DNA of 64,000 bases from Mytilisepta virgata. Taxonomy: Eukaryota; Mollusca; Bivalvia; Mytilida; Mytilidae. Each line of letters starts with the position of its first letter. The stretch's first letter is position 1. Location of the stretch: assembly GCA_028015205.1 (NCBI GenBank), contig CM051520.1, positions 64,488,694 to 64,552,693 of the forward strand. Direction: 5' to 3'. The notes below the pieces were generated by a model. The model saw only the letters and a program-made list of their open reading frames with translations, was not told the origin of the DNA and did no database searches. The translations under genes and the position numbers were made by a program. Positions 43,905 to 56,339 of the stretch are shown piece after piece.

Positions 43905-44880
43905 TCGAAGAAGTTCGGGGATATTGTTATCGCCCCCGTCCGTCTGTCCGTCCGTCACACTTTCTTGTAACCTAAACTCCTCGTTCATTTTTGATTTTCC
44001 AAAATTGGGCCCCAAAGGGGTGGATTTTCGCGAAAAGGTGAATTTAAGCTTGTGACCTAAACTCTTTCTGATTTCATCCATTTGATTTATATACCGTATT
44101 GTCACATACTGTATGTAGATGCGCAATAAGGTTTTAGAATTTTGATTTTCAACAATTGGGGCCCACAGGTGTCAAATTGTGAAAATTTGGAATTGAAGCT
44201 TGTGATCTAAACTCATCTTTCATTTTTGACTTCATGCATTTAATTTCTATACAGTATTATCACATACCGTATCTAGATGCGCATTAAGGTTTTAGAATTT
44301 CGATTTTTCAAAATTGGGGCCCATGGGGGTCGAATTTTGAAAATTGTGAATTCAAACTTGTGACCTTAACTCCTCGTTCATTTTTCATTTTATTTCTATA
44401 CAGTATTGTCACATACTATATGTAGATGTGTAATAAGGTTTTAGAATTTTTATTTTCAAAACTCGGGGCCCACAGTTGTTGAATTTTGAAAATTGAGAAT
44501 TTAAGCTTGTGACCTAAACTCCTCTTTCATTTTTCATTTTATGTATTTAATTTCTTAACGGTATGGTCACACACTGTATATAGATGTGCAATAAGGTTTT
44601 AGAATTTTGATTTTCAAACACTGGGGCCTTTAGCTGTCGAATTTGAAAAAAATGGGAATTATAAGTGGGTGACTGAAAGTTTTCTCTCATTTTTCATTTT
44701 ATACATTTTATTTCTATACAGTATTGTAAATCACTGTACGCAGATATGCAATAAGGTTTCAGAATTTTAATTTTCCAAAATTTGGGCCTGTATTCAAAGG
44801 TATAATTGTGAAAAAGGTGCACAGGGATACAAATGTGGGGAGTGCCGGATAGCTGTCGTTTCCGATTGCCTCAGTCTAAT
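43905..44880 (+). repeat. Degenerate tandem repeat, unit ~150 bp
   Basis: A head with cccgtccgtctgtccgtccg at 43935 is followed by about six units, each with aagcttgtgacctaaactc (near 44047, 44198, 44354, 44504), tttctatacagtattgtcac and aataaggttttagaattttg. It has the same overall build (CGTCCG head, then tandem units) as the elements at 40510 and 42759. Confidence 0.7.
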
Positions 44881-44947
44881 TTTATTTGTTTATTTTAATT
44901 TTTAGATTATTTTTCATTTATTTATATTGTTTGTCCATGTGAGTTAG

Positions 44948-45222
44948 AATCGGCATCGGTGGCCGAGTGGTCTAGGTAGTTCATCATGACTACTAATGAT
45001 CACTAGCCTGTTCCCACTGGGGTTGCGAGTTCGAATCTCACCTGTGACAGGGTGTGTTCGACTCCGATCTAAATTGACAAGGATTGCCAATTTTCCTACC
45101 GAAGGTGGGTGGTTCTCTCCGCGTACTCCGGCTTCCTCCACCAATAAAAACTGGCCGCCGCGAAAAAGACAACTGTGCTGAAATCCGCGTAAAACACAAA
45201 CTAAAACAAAACAAAACAAACT
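44948..45222 (+). mobile_element. tRNA-derived SINE
   Basis: The head has an A box (tggccgagtggtc, near 44960) and B box (gagttcgaatctc, near 45028) of a Pol III promoter, resembling tRNA-Ser. A body with cgcgtactccggcttcctcc and ggccgccgcg follows, and it ends in an aaaactaaaacaaaacaaaac tail. The body strings are of a kind I remember as shared among metazoan SINEs. Length about 275 bp, apparently complete. Confidence 0.8.
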
Positions 45223-47509
45223 AGAATTATAATGGTCAGTGTCAATGATACATCTACATTACAATTTGAATGGCGTACGGAATGAGTAGAAATATGTTAA
45301 CTGGTTGTTGATTGCTTAACATACAGTGGCAAACATTTCATGCTTCTTCAGGACGAGAACCAATTCAAAAATTTATTAAATACAATTCAAATAGGAGTGA
45401 GACGGGACACAAAGCGTAACCAATTTTGACTGCTACAGTAAAAGGGGTATGATTGGGTAGGGTCGGGCACTTTAACCTTCTGTAGGGCAATCAGCTTACT
45501 CTTTTTCGAAAACTGCAAAAGGGGTCTTTAGCATGCAGTAAACATGCCTCCCTAACGAGAGGGTCTTCTCAATCCGTTACAAAGTTTTTTTTTCACTTGT
45601 ATATGTATATATGATGTATTAATTAATTTGTTATATGCAATATCGACTTTAACCTATGGAATTCTATGAGTTCCAAAAAGTCCCAAAGGATATATAGAGA
45701 CCTTTTGCAAAGGGAGTCATGCTTTCTCAGAGTTTCAGAGTTAGTTGTCATTCCCGAAAATATTTATATGTACACCCATTTAATGGTCAGCGCTGCAACT
45801 TTCGTTTGAAAATATTTATTTGGATCACAGGACCAAACAGTTGGATGATTGACATTAATTTCATTCTGTCTTGAAACTTACTAAAATTGAACTGTTGAAC
45901 TGTGAAATTTCACAGAACGCTGATTTATTCTTAACACAAGGAAAATACCCGTGCAAGCACGAGTATGCGAAAAAGATGGAGTAGATTTTCTGATATCTCT
46001 TCAACTGGAAATTTCACCATTTTCGTAGGGTGCGATTATTCTGTCTTATACATCGATGTGAGAAAATTATATGTTATAATCTTTTATATATCTATCGATT
46101 TGAGAGACAGTAAGATCGCCATCTAAATGGTTAGGAAGTCAGAAATTTTATATCTCCTCTCTTTCATCCCCTTCTCTCCCTCTGTCAAGCCCTTGAAAAA
46201 CTGAGCACAATTTATAGTATATCGCACAGGCACCAGAAGAATGGATTTAGTGTGTTGCAACCCCTCCCCCTTTTTTTCTCCCGCTGTAACAGCCCACGAC
46301 TTTCCCCCCATCATTTATAGCATAGATCAAATTTCCAAATTTCGTCGACTGAAGCAGAATATGGGGAATGGATTTAGGAGTGCTGCATCCCACCTGTTTT
46401 CCTCCCCTAGCTCTTTCTCTACAAAACCCCACAATTAACCTTCATTGTGATTTTTTTATTGTTTAAGTTATGCTATAATATTGTGATATTGCGTCTATTT
46501 CCTTCATAAAATGATAAAAAGTAAAAACAAAATTGATAGTAACGTTGCGAGGTATAGGATAGGATAGGCAGAGGAAAAAGAGAGGATGCAACAAACATCT
46601 GCTTGTGATATATCTGGAAATAAGTTGTTCTTAACAGAGAAATCCGAGAAATACATGTAAAAGCTCAAGAAACTAAAACAATGAATACTATTAGATACAA
46701 ATTAAATATTTATCTATACGGCGTTTTTGCAATAGAGCCGTTTCAGATTATAATTTTTAACTTATGTAATGCAGTTGTAGCTGTAGTGTTTAATCCTCGA
46801 GGTTTAGTCGAAAGAATTACGTAAATTTATATCATCAGCATTAGGGATAGAAGTCACAAAACTATTTTATCGAATTCAATATAATCCAGGAAGTAATAAA
46901 TTAATGGAAAGTTCATGACCGAAAAAGTTAAAAACAGAGTCTGGTGTCTGACCGGAAGTGGAGACGAATGACGATACAAGTCGGATTGAGAACGTTTGAG
47001 TTAACTCATCGATAATTAAAGCATTTAAAGAAACGTATCGACGTCAAATTCTGATTTGAATTGTTTCTGTTGCAGTTGTTACGCGATGACTGCCCAAAGA
47101 AATCGAGCCCTTAATTTTAGTAGTATATATAGTGCCTAAACTTTGGTTCGGATTTGGACAGTGTGCAGTGTGCATAATGAACGGATTTACCAAACGTGGG
47201 CGAATAAGCTTTTGCTTTCGCTACATAACTGTAAATTTTTCATTGATACATTTTGTCAAATTGTCATTGACCATGTCGTTTGTTGTCTGAAGATTCTAAT
47301 GTTAGTTTCTTATCGCATAACAAACATTAAGAGGTGGGTTTGGAAGATAGAAATTGATATTGTAAAAAAATGCTATTATTGTAAACATTAAATTAGCCAA
47401 CAAGATTCAAAATAGATTTTGAAGTAACCAAATTATTCAAAACGCATGGCCTGAATAAATATGAAGATGATTTCGTGTTGCTTAATTAACTGTAGATGTC
47501 AAAATGTCA
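45223..47509. other. Gene-free sequence with one dispersed repeat
   Basis: A segment at 45296-45390 (aacatttcatgcttcttcag, gacgagaaccaattca) is repeated at 49207-49300 in the same orientation, so it belongs to a dispersed family. No exon is supported in the rest. Confidence 0.45.
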
Positions 47510-48101
47510 GTAAGAAAGAGGACAAATATACTTAAGGAGCAAACCAAAAAACGCAATTCATTAGACAGACAAACCGGGAAGACAAATAAAAAACCACAAG
47601 CACAACAAATAAACACTAAAAACTAAAAAACAATGAACAATAAGAACTCCTATAAAACCAGGAGTGAACTAATGTACTCCGGACGGGTAAGCAATCCCTT
47701 CTCCGTATACGGCACCCATCGTGAAGTAAATCCTGTGGTAGTCACAAATCGGTGGAGGTACATGAGATGTTACGACAGTGAGAACAGGTCCAACATTATC
47801 TTAGATATTGGAACACTGTGACAGTCAATCAATTCGTGATGACGACCGTAAAATTTCCAAAGTGATGAAATCCTCTTTGTCGAAAGTCACGGTAACTCAC
47901 GCGTGCCCTTGAATATCGGATAAGCTGCGAAACGTAGACGCCATATGCAGGCGATGCTGGTATATTGCTACTCAAAAAGGGACAGCTAACAATAGGAAAG
48001 TCGAAGTCAAAAGTGTAATGATAGACAAGCAAGTTGTTCGGAGAAGCCCTGGAAGTAAAAGTAGAAAGTGTTGATGCCATAAATACAAGCAATTTAAACA
48101 T
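47510..48101 (-). pseudogene. Penelope-like element 3' remnant, copy 2
   Basis: On the minus strand, 48101-47829 encodes FDFPIVSCPFLSSNIPASPA, then GVYVSQLIRYSRA and YRDFRQRG, the C-terminal part of a Penelope-type RT reading frame. After a frameshift it continues as a GRHHE-type string and then into 47510-47825, which matches 418-785. The two copies show how the 3' ends of this family look in this genome. Not functional. Confidence 0.65.
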
Positions 48102-48449
48102 TAGAGAAAATGAAACAATAGAAAAGCAAAACAGATAGAAAGTAAAAACTTAAAAGACATAATTAACAGCTCAATTACAGGAAAGGATTGGTTTGGGAAT
48201 ATTTTTCATCGATTTGCGTAAATTTTTCAAATTCATCATCGACCGTTTCTTTTGTTTGCTGAAGGTTTTAATGGACAAATACCAACTGGAAATGTCACAA
48301 TATTTATAAAAAAAAATTGTTACAAATAAGTGAATTAATCTTTAGTTACGTTCTACCTGTTTTCAAGTTTTCATACCACCTAATTTCAATGAAATATATT
48401 TTTTTGATGACTTAAAATATGTTTTAAAACGTATTTCTTATTAACAAAG

Positions 48450-48533
48450 GTTCAACAGCTGCATGGTTATTTTCCTCAATCCGTATCTCTCCAATAACTA
48501 CTGAAGGTAGAGTCAAAGACCAACCAAAGAAAG
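48450..48533 (+). CDS. Linker exon of the host receptor gene
   Basis: This 84-base phase-1 symmetrical exon lies between an acceptor (ttaacaaag, ending 48449) and donor gtatgc (48534). It encodes STAAWLFSSIRISPITTEGR plus VKDQPKK, rich in Ser/Thr and without cysteines, as expected for a juxtamembrane linker. It joins in frame to the exon at 50101 (giving KKG then DRNYTV) and also fits the exon at 54746. The call rests on phase and composition only. Confidence 0.5.
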
Positions 48534-49653
48534 GTATGCAATATATTTATTAACTTCTTATCAAAGTTTTCGTTTGTCAGCCTTTAAAATTAAAATATCA
48601 TTTTTCACGCCGTACATGTGGCAATGCAAAAGAAGTTTTACACTTTTTAGGAAATAAAAACTCATCTATTTATTAAGTCCGCTTAGAAACCGGAATTTTA
48701 CCTGTGGAAATCATGTTACCATCTAATGGGATGTATCTAAGGGTGTTCCCTCATTGTAAGTCATTATACCGATCTGAGTGGATTCATTTAGTAACCAGAA
48801 CAAAGTTTGAACCGGTTAGTTGATGTCATGTGGACCGTAAAATAGATTAAAAGTTTAGATGAAAATATCCTTCCCGTGTCTTTATATATAGCCTCAAGAC
48901 CCTTTGGCATGACGTTTCTAATCTTGCATGCGACTTGATAATACTTGTTTGATGCTACGTATAATCGATTTGCCCATCTATTTGGCAATTCGAAAATTTA
49001 AAACTACTTAAATTATTTCAAGCCTTCATAGTTTCCAATATTAGAATGATCATTTTCCTATGTAACAGACTATTTTTCTTCTTTAAACCAAAAGATAATA
49101 TATGAATATATTATATCATAAATGACATTTGCCCTTTATAGATACTTATTATAGAATGCAAATTTTTAAGAGACCACAACGGTCAATCAAGCATGTCTTT
49201 TTGTAAATTTGATTTGTTGTTTGCTGAACGTTCAGTAGCAAATATTTCATGCTTCCTAAGGACGAGAACCAGTTCAACAATTTATCAAACACTTCAAGTA
49301 GGGATGGGCCGGTTAATCAACTGCTAAGCTAAAGAGTATAAAATAATAATGTTTGGGGCTTAAATTTTATCATAAAGTTGAAATGCTTCCGCCCCAATGT
49401 TGGACCTTGCCATTTGAAATATCGTAGATTTCCAAAATTTAAGAATTAAAGAAGAAGGATTAAAGAAACGTGTTTAAATACCTAAAAACCACCTGTGCGT
49501 TTTTTGCAGTCACTCTGAGTGTATATGTAAGATTATTTTTAAGATACATTGTAGAACTACGCAGGTGCAAAAAGGGTCCAAATAAATGTTTATACTCGCC
49601 AAAAAATTAATTTGTTCTTGTCAGCAAACTGACTGAATATGAATGGCGCTTAA
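48534..49653. other. Intronic sequence
   Basis: It holds the second copy of the dispersed repeat (49207-49300); no other exon is supported. Confidence 0.4.
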
Positions 49654-50038
49654 GGATGCTCGCTGGTCACGTTTTTGGTCTTTTTGTCAGATTTTCGGAA
49701 TCCTCGGGTTTTATCCATTTCTTAAACATGAAATTTTTTGCCCATGAACCCCAACCTTTTCTTTCATAATTTAATACCTTAAAATGGTATTTGACAAAAT
49801 TTTATGAAATCCGTTTTATTTTTTCATACATTTTTGAGAGACTGAAGTTGTCAATGCAAAGACAATGAAAAATCCAGAGAAAACCCATTTTCTACAAAAT
49901 TTCAAGGCCTTATAGCTCTAAAATCAGCACATGAATCTATATTATTTTCTTGCTTATTTGTTTACTATTCATATGTTCTCTCAAACTAAAACACCTATTT
50001 CAAATCCTATTTATTTCCTATTAGACCAGCGATCATCC
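49654..50038 (+). mobile_element. TTAA-flanked MITE, copy 1
   Basis: The ends GGATGCTCGCTGGTC and GACCAGCGATCATCC are inverted repeats, flanked on both sides by TTAA (49650-49653 and 50039-50042), the target duplication of piggyBac-type transposons. The interior is AT-rich and non-coding and resembles 56340-56726, which is in the same orientation. It ends about 60 bp before the exon at 50101 and so lies just upstream of its branch-point region. Confidence 0.75.
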
Positions 50039-50100
50039 TTAAATTTTACTTCATCCTGAAAATAGTATTTCAATATTATAAGACTTACTTAATCTTTCAG

Positions 50101-50384
50101 GTGATAGAAATTATACAGTTATCATATATATAGCATGTACCAGTGGATGTACAATTGTCGTGATTTTATGTTTTCTATGTCATAAACGCATGTCCAGATC
50201 ACCAAAACTGAAAAAGAACAAACCAAGTAAAAATAATGCCATGAATGTGGTGGCTGTACCCTACGAGAACCAACAACAACTTGAAGAGAACATTTTTGAA
50301 CTTGAAGAGGACATTTTTGAACTTGAAAGAAATGACAGCGTATATGACTTAATAAACGAACAAGAAATGATAGAAAAAGAGTGA
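50101..50384 (+). CDS. 3'-terminal transmembrane/cytoplasmic exon of a host receptor (tail A)
   Basis: After the acceptor aatctttcag (ending 50100), two bases complete a codon and the frame reads DRNYTVIIYIACTSGCTIVV, then ILCFLCHKR. This is one hydrophobic membrane segment followed by a basic stop-transfer. The short cytoplasmic tail has VPYENQ (a YxN, Grb2-type site), two FELEE/FELER repeats and SVYDLI, which fits the ITIM pattern SxYxxI. The stop is at 50382-50384. Phase-1 entry matches the exon at 48450. It is the end of a type I receptor; a link to the EGF-type exons at 34115 and 35147 is likely but unproven. Confidence 0.65.
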
Positions 50385-51850
50385 AGGAGAGAGCAAATAA
50401 CAGGAGTGATAACACATATACATGTATTTTTCATTCGATTATTAATATTTTTCTAACGTCAAATTTCTCTGAAATCATTTAATGTTATCTTCAAGATTTG
50501 GATAATGGATAATATACTGACATTTATGCATTAATTTTTACAAATGTACATTTATTCATTTATCTAAAACCGCAAATTTCTAACCTTTCACAGGGTAGTA
50601 CATGTATATTGTATTGTATTTTTGAAAGCGTTACATTTCCTTTAAACGTAGATAAAAAAGTTTTTGTATTAACCCCTTATCTGGGAGGGTCGTATTTGTT
50701 TACTCTACTCTTTATGCGGGGATATAAAGCTTTACTCATTGTTACAGACTAAATTCTCATTTCTTGTACAAACCCATCGTTTTTTATTAAAAAAAAACAC
50801 GAATATCAATAGTTCCTCAAGTCATCTAGCTGCATATAATATTGATTCAAAATCATTTTCCATCTTAAAGTTTTCCTCACAAATAAACTGTGCGAGTTCG
50901 AATTTAATAATGGTGAAGGAGAATGAGATTGGGATAGTATCAAATTGAGTTCTGTCAAATTTATGGGATTCTGGAAGCCCTATTGGTGGAAAACGTTTAC
51001 AAATGTCACGTTTGTTCATATTACAAAATATCCTCAACTAATTTTTTTTTGTATCATCAAAATGAAAAACATTATTGATATTAAAATGTTGAAAAATATA
51101 CTCGACATTTGTCAATAGTTACCATATCCTCACATTTTATTAATCAATTCCCTTTCGAAGACACACATGGCTGTTGGAAAATGTAATTAATGTAGTATTA
51201 TAGTATTTAAATACATGTACCTATTTGTAGTGTTTCCTGAATTCAAAAAGCATAATATTGTTATAATTATCCCTTAAATCTCAGCTTTTAATTTTAAAAT
51301 GTAAAAGAGCTCCTTTTCCTTATCGACTTGCAATAATTATTATTATATCATTCATAAGGATTACCTCTGTAACCCTATTTTCTCAAATACAAGTAGACTT
51401 AAAATGTACGCTCTTCATTATATTAGTCATATTAGTTTGGTTTTTTTTAATCGGGGGGGGGAGGGCTATCACTAGTGCTAAGTTAAACATGATGATATTT
51501 TAAGGATACTCCACATCTTGATCCCTGTAGGCTGATAATATAAGATGTTGATATTTATAATAAAATTATCGGGTCAGTGCATAGAAGATAAGGCCATGTT
51601 GCTATGCATGGACATCATTTTTCAGATGTTTAAATTCAGGAAAGTGAGTAATTATCACGAAATCCATAAATCACACTTGAAAAGTCAGTATCAAAAAATC
51701 GAACCGTCACTTTTCTTTTAATTCAAAATTCAAAACTTTGTTGCCAACGAAAAGACCATTTGGTTCATAGCAATACAGACAACTCATACAAATATACAGA
51801 CACATATACATGTATAACACAAAAAGGAAAAATATGTATATTAACATAGA
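50385..51850. other. Gene-free sequence
   Basis: It would contain the 3' UTR of tail A. I see no clear poly(A) signal near the stop and no other feature. Confidence 0.4.
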
Positions 51851-52318
51851 TTAAGTGTCTCCTTTCCTCAGTTCTAATGATTGTTGTATCAAAGACGTTA
51901 CTGTCTGAATATCATCAGGTGTTGGTGGATTCAAAATAGTTTTCAGTTTTTCTATATAATTATGGGAAGTGAAATTAGGATAATTTCCTATATAACTGTG
52001 TAAAAAGGTTTCTCTCAATTTTGTATTAATCTTACAGTTGAAGAAAAAATGTAATTCATCATCTAGAATATTACATAATAATAATGTTTTTGTTCGTTTG
52101 TCTTCCCGGGTTTGTCTGTCCAATGGATTACGTTTTTTTTTATTCCTCCTTAGGTATATTTGTCCTTTTTTTTGCACCTCCTTGTTATTATTACATAATA
52201 ATAATGTTTTTGTTCGTTTGTCTTCCCGGGTTTGTCTGTCCAATGGATTACGTTTTTTTTTATTGCTCCTTAGGTATATTTGTCCCTTTTGTTTTTTTTT
52301 TGCACCTCCTTGTTTCAA
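51851..52318 (-). pseudogene. LINE reverse transcriptase C-terminal remnant with a 120-bp duplication
   Basis: On the minus strand, DDELHFFFNCKINTKLRETF and IEKLKTILNPPT, then IQQSLELR, resemble the C-terminal zinc-binding tail that follows the RT domain in LINEs (ELHFLxxC pattern). The upstream part is a lysine-rich segment encoded twice because 52071-52190 is tandemly duplicated at 52191-52315. The duplicated unit includes gttcgtttgtcttcccgggt. No RT core is present. Confidence 0.55.
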
Positions 52319-52999
52319 TCAACAACTCATGATAAAAAATTCTGAATTTCGTTATTATTTTACGTTTCTCTTTATTTGGTTGAGATAAATGGTACAAATT
52401 ATCTTTAGTTTCACTGTTTAAGTATTTATATAAATAATTCTTATTACTTTCATTTAGAGTAGATATTTTATTTTTGGCAAGTTTTTGATAATGGTCTTTA
52501 ACAGATAGGTTAATTTTCTTTTAATTTAATTTATTCAATACATAAATGCAGTAAAGGATTTGAATTAAGAAATAATTTTCGAGTTATGAATTTGTATTGT
52601 TTTTGCACTGATTTGATCTTTATGCCAACCAATTCACCACAACCCATAACGATAGTAAAGTATTGGTATAAAGTGGTGACATTATGAATAATGTCTGATG
52701 TGACAGGACAAATACGATCAACAACTTTAAAATATAATTACGCTTTTTGTTCAATTTGACAAATGTTTGGACTCTAAGCTGTCTTTTTTGTAAACTAACA
52801 TTAACATTAATAATTGCCTTAAATTAAAAAAAATCAAGCACCATTCTCAAATTTGATTTTACTTTTGTCTCGCTTTCGACACAATTCGTAATGACAAGAC
52901 AAAAGTATTGCTTTTGCGGCAGAGACGGTTTAAACAAGGGATATCTTGTCAATTATTTCACCTCGGTTAACTACATTTTGTTATTGTCTCCTGACTTTG
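52319..52999. other. Gene-free AT-rich sequence
   Basis: It may hold further decayed LINE sequence; nothing definite is seen. Confidence 0.4.
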
Positions 53000-53810
53000 A
53001 CCTCGTTTTCACATGTTTGCAAGAAGTGTACATTTCTATATCCGTCCAACATTAACTATACACTATTTGGTATGTAGTCTTGTTGCGAGGAGAATCTATC
53101 CGTCTGACAGGTACCGCATGTCCTTGACCTCATTTATCTCATTTTCACACTCCAGTGGTCAGTTTAAAGTTTTTAAATTGTGTCTGTTTCACAGTAACTA
53201 TACATGCTACGCCAACTATATCATTGTGAGGTGTATATGTCCGTCCGGCATGTGTCTCATAATACACCTAACCTCAGTTTCACACTGCATTTGTCATGTT
53301 GAAGCTTTTGGATTAGATCTGTTTTCAATAATAATACATAAAGCTCAGATATATTTGTAAATTCCTTAAGATGAAAGAATGTGGGCCGACAGGTGTTGCA
53401 TGTTCTTGACCTTATTTTCATGGGTCAGTGATTCCCATCAAATTTTTGTGATTACATTCGTTTCTAAGTAACTGTAAGTGATAGCTCAAAGTATTCCTTG
53501 CAAGGTGTAAATGCGTCTGACCCCGACTCCATTTTCTCGCTTTACTGACTAAAGCCAAGTTGTGTGATTTGCTTGGTTACTTAGTTACTGTCAATAATAG
53601 ATTAGTGTTTTTTTGTATAAAACATCGTTGCTGGGTATAAATGTCTAACATAATTTATATCAACTGACCTTTACCCAAATTTCGCAGATTTATGTCAGGT
53701 TTTTGTAATTATCTCACTATCTCAATTTTATTTCAAAAATATTATGTTTGTTGAGTCCCTTTTAGGTGCATGTCCGTATTACTTCAGTCGTGTGAACCAG
53801 GCGAGACATG
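53000..53810 (+). repeat. Degenerate tandem repeat, unit ~150 bp
   Basis: Units contain gaggtgtatatgtccgtccg, gcatgtccttgacctcattt, tttcacagtaactatac and related strings at 53030-53130, 53150-53280, 53370-53520 and, more decayed, 53560-53800. I remember very similar repeats from mussel genomes, which supports the organism call. Confidence 0.6.
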
Positions 53811-54745
53811 TTTAGTGTTTGCTCTTGTTTAATAACCTTAATGTATATTTGCTATATATACCATTTAAATCCATTTTTGTTCCTACTTTTCGTTAATTTT
53901 AGTTTTTTGTTTGATTTTAATTTACTTAGTTTCTTTTGTGCCTTTCTTGACATCCTGATGTACAAAAAAATGCATAAGTGTCACTTGACACTTTGGTGTA
54001 TGTATAAGTAAGTAATGTATTCTAACAATTTTAATAATAGTGTTTTCAATATTGTTTTAATATTATATCAATATCAAACGTTTCATCCACTAGTGTATCA
54101 TTGACTTTTGAAAGTGACTTTATACAAACCAACTGATTTGTGTTTCATTTTTTTTCTGATAAAATTATATTTTATATATATCTAATATACACGATAGTCA
54201 CTTTGTATTAGTATGTGTATTTAACAAAATTTCTTTATTCCATTGTTTCTTTTATATTTATTTTAACTACAAAGTTTGGCTTTTCTTCCAGGGGTACTTT
54301 TCCACTCGTTTTCATTTTTTAAAGATAGTCAAATGCAACTAACATTCAATTGTTAAATCATGTTGTTTTTTTTTCGTTCATTAAAATATTTCGCGTAGTA
54401 GCACTACAAACATTTAAGCAAGGAAAAAAAGTACAAAACTATTCGTGAATTAAACAAATACTGTCTTAAAACGTCGGAAATTCGAATAAAGTAAATACGC
54501 TTGGTTACCGTACGACTGCAGGTAATTGAGAGGAAAAATCTCAGAAGTACAATGTAAGACCACGAAATTTAGATAGGTAATAATAATCATGTAAAGAAGT
54601 TAATGATATAGTATCCGATGGTAGTGTCAATAGCTAATTATTTTTAATTGTGTTATAACTAGGAAATATCCAAATCATTGCCAACTTATAACTTACATCT
54701 TTATGCATATTAATTCTAAAACAACACACTCTTAATGTGTTTTAG
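53811..54745. other. Intronic or intergenic AT-rich sequence
   Basis: No other feature. It ends in the acceptor tgttttag of the next exon. Confidence 0.4.
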
Positions 54746-55329
54746 AACCACGAAGCGGAAAAATATTCAAATACATTTATACCACTGTAGGACCTGCTTT
54801 TGTTGTTGTCGTTGCTGTGCTTGTTCTATGTAGAGTGAAGAAATTGAGAGGTCTACAGAATATTACAAGACACAACATGTCTGCAGACGAAATTCGTACA
54901 GATGGACAAGGAGATACAGAAAGTTTTCGTATGAGCCAAGCAGTACATGACTATGAGGAAATTGATGAGCAACTCATGATTGATAATGTGAATGCTCCCG
55001 ATTATCAAAGTAGCATAAGTGAGAGCAGTTCACATGAAAGTTCTGGCACTAGTTCAAAATCGGACGATGGGTACCTTCATCCCTATAATTCACTGATTCA
55101 TCTAGTTGATGAGGTCGGTAGCAACCGTGACAGCGAAGGTTCGACCATTAGCGAAGACGATTCAAACAGAAATCATCATTATCTGAACCTGTACGAACCT
55201 CTCAGAAATGAAAACCAAACATCTTCAGGATACGATACATTAAATAATGACATAGTTGGAACGTCGAACCTTGTTAGCAATGATGATCGATCTCATTCTG
55301 ATGAGATAGATGTTGCCGTAACAACCTGA
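54746..55329 (+). CDS. 3'-terminal transmembrane/cytoplasmic exon of a host receptor (tail B)
   Basis: After the acceptor tgttttag (ending 54745) the phase-1 frame reads PRSGKIFKYIYTTVGPAFVV, then VVAVLVLCRVKK, a membrane segment with basic stop-transfer. The 160-residue tail is acidic and Ser/Asn-rich. It has YEEI (Src-type SH2 site), YNSL, YLNL, YEPL and SGYDTL. The last two are spaced YEPL-x9-YDTL, close to an ITAM-like pair as in Draper/MEGF10 tails. The stop at 55327-55329 is followed after 8 bases by AATAAA. Entry phase equals that of tail A, so it may be an alternative last exon or the end of a tandem paralogue. Confidence 0.7.
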
Positions 55330-55337
55330 CACCTGAC

Positions 55338-55343
55338 AATAAA
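55338..55343 (+). terminator. Poly(A) signal after tail B exon
   Basis: AATAAA starts 8 bases after the stop codon; a second lies near 55408. The first is so close that the later one may be used. Confidence 0.5.
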
Positions 55344-56339
55344 AGCTTGTAAAGTGAAGTAATTTACATTTTAGTCCTTTTTAGTTATTTTAGATTTGCA
55401 TCGACCAAATAAAAATTATTTACCTTTTTATTCAACATTTGGCATTTTCTGCCGTTCGTATAATTAGCATTTCTTTAATTTTTATAATTTGGGTTATAAA
55501 TAACATTCTAAACACCCAAAAAAGTTATATATATATATAGAAGACAGTTTTGTCTTCTAAACAAAGTTTTTTTGTACCTCATTATTGTGTGCATTCATTT
55601 ATTCCTATGCACAAAATGATTTCCACTATCATCATGATCATAGAAACTATAAGATGTAGAATTTTAATGTTAATGTAAATGAAATATACCAATTAATCGC
55701 TTTTTATTTCTTTTTAAGGTTTTAGCGAGAATACTGACTTTGGGTTCAGATGATCATTCTTAGTCTGACCTGATCTGTCAGTTTAGACAAAGTTACTCAA
55801 TACAAATTTATAATTATTAACACTAATTCCAACAGAATCAAATTCAAATAAATATCGCTAACTAACAAGTTTTACAGTTATAACTATAATTACGCATACG
55901 TACACTAAACTAAAACTTCAAAAAGGTTTTTAATAAATACAAATGTTATTAGTCAATTAAAATCTTTGGTCACATAATATCATACATGTTTACTGCATCA
56001 GTTTGAGATTATCTCTCATTCGTCATAACAATAGTAATATTCCCATAAACAACTTGATCGTATTTAAATCAAGAGATCAAAGGTTTCACATTCATAACTT
56101 TTCTTTCCAAAATTTACGGAATAAAACTTTGCTATTTTACAGTACCAATTCTAGAACACCAAAAACGCTATGGTCGTCTCAAATTGTATTTCAATTCTGT
56201 ACATTCGATTTTATATTGATACAGTAAATTCAAAACTCATCTTGATACAAATCACAAGTACTATTCACTAGTGAACGAAAACCAACTAAATACTCAAATC
56301 ATAAACCCTCTATGATAGGAACGAACAAATGCATCTTAA
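55344..56339. other. Gene-free AT-rich sequence
   Basis: No exon is supported; presumably downstream of the receptor gene. Confidence 0.4.

Noticed and set aside
44960..45040. Functional tRNA-Ser gene
   Set aside because: The A and B boxes are intact but the cloverleaf is poor and the sequence continues into a SINE body and A-rich tail.
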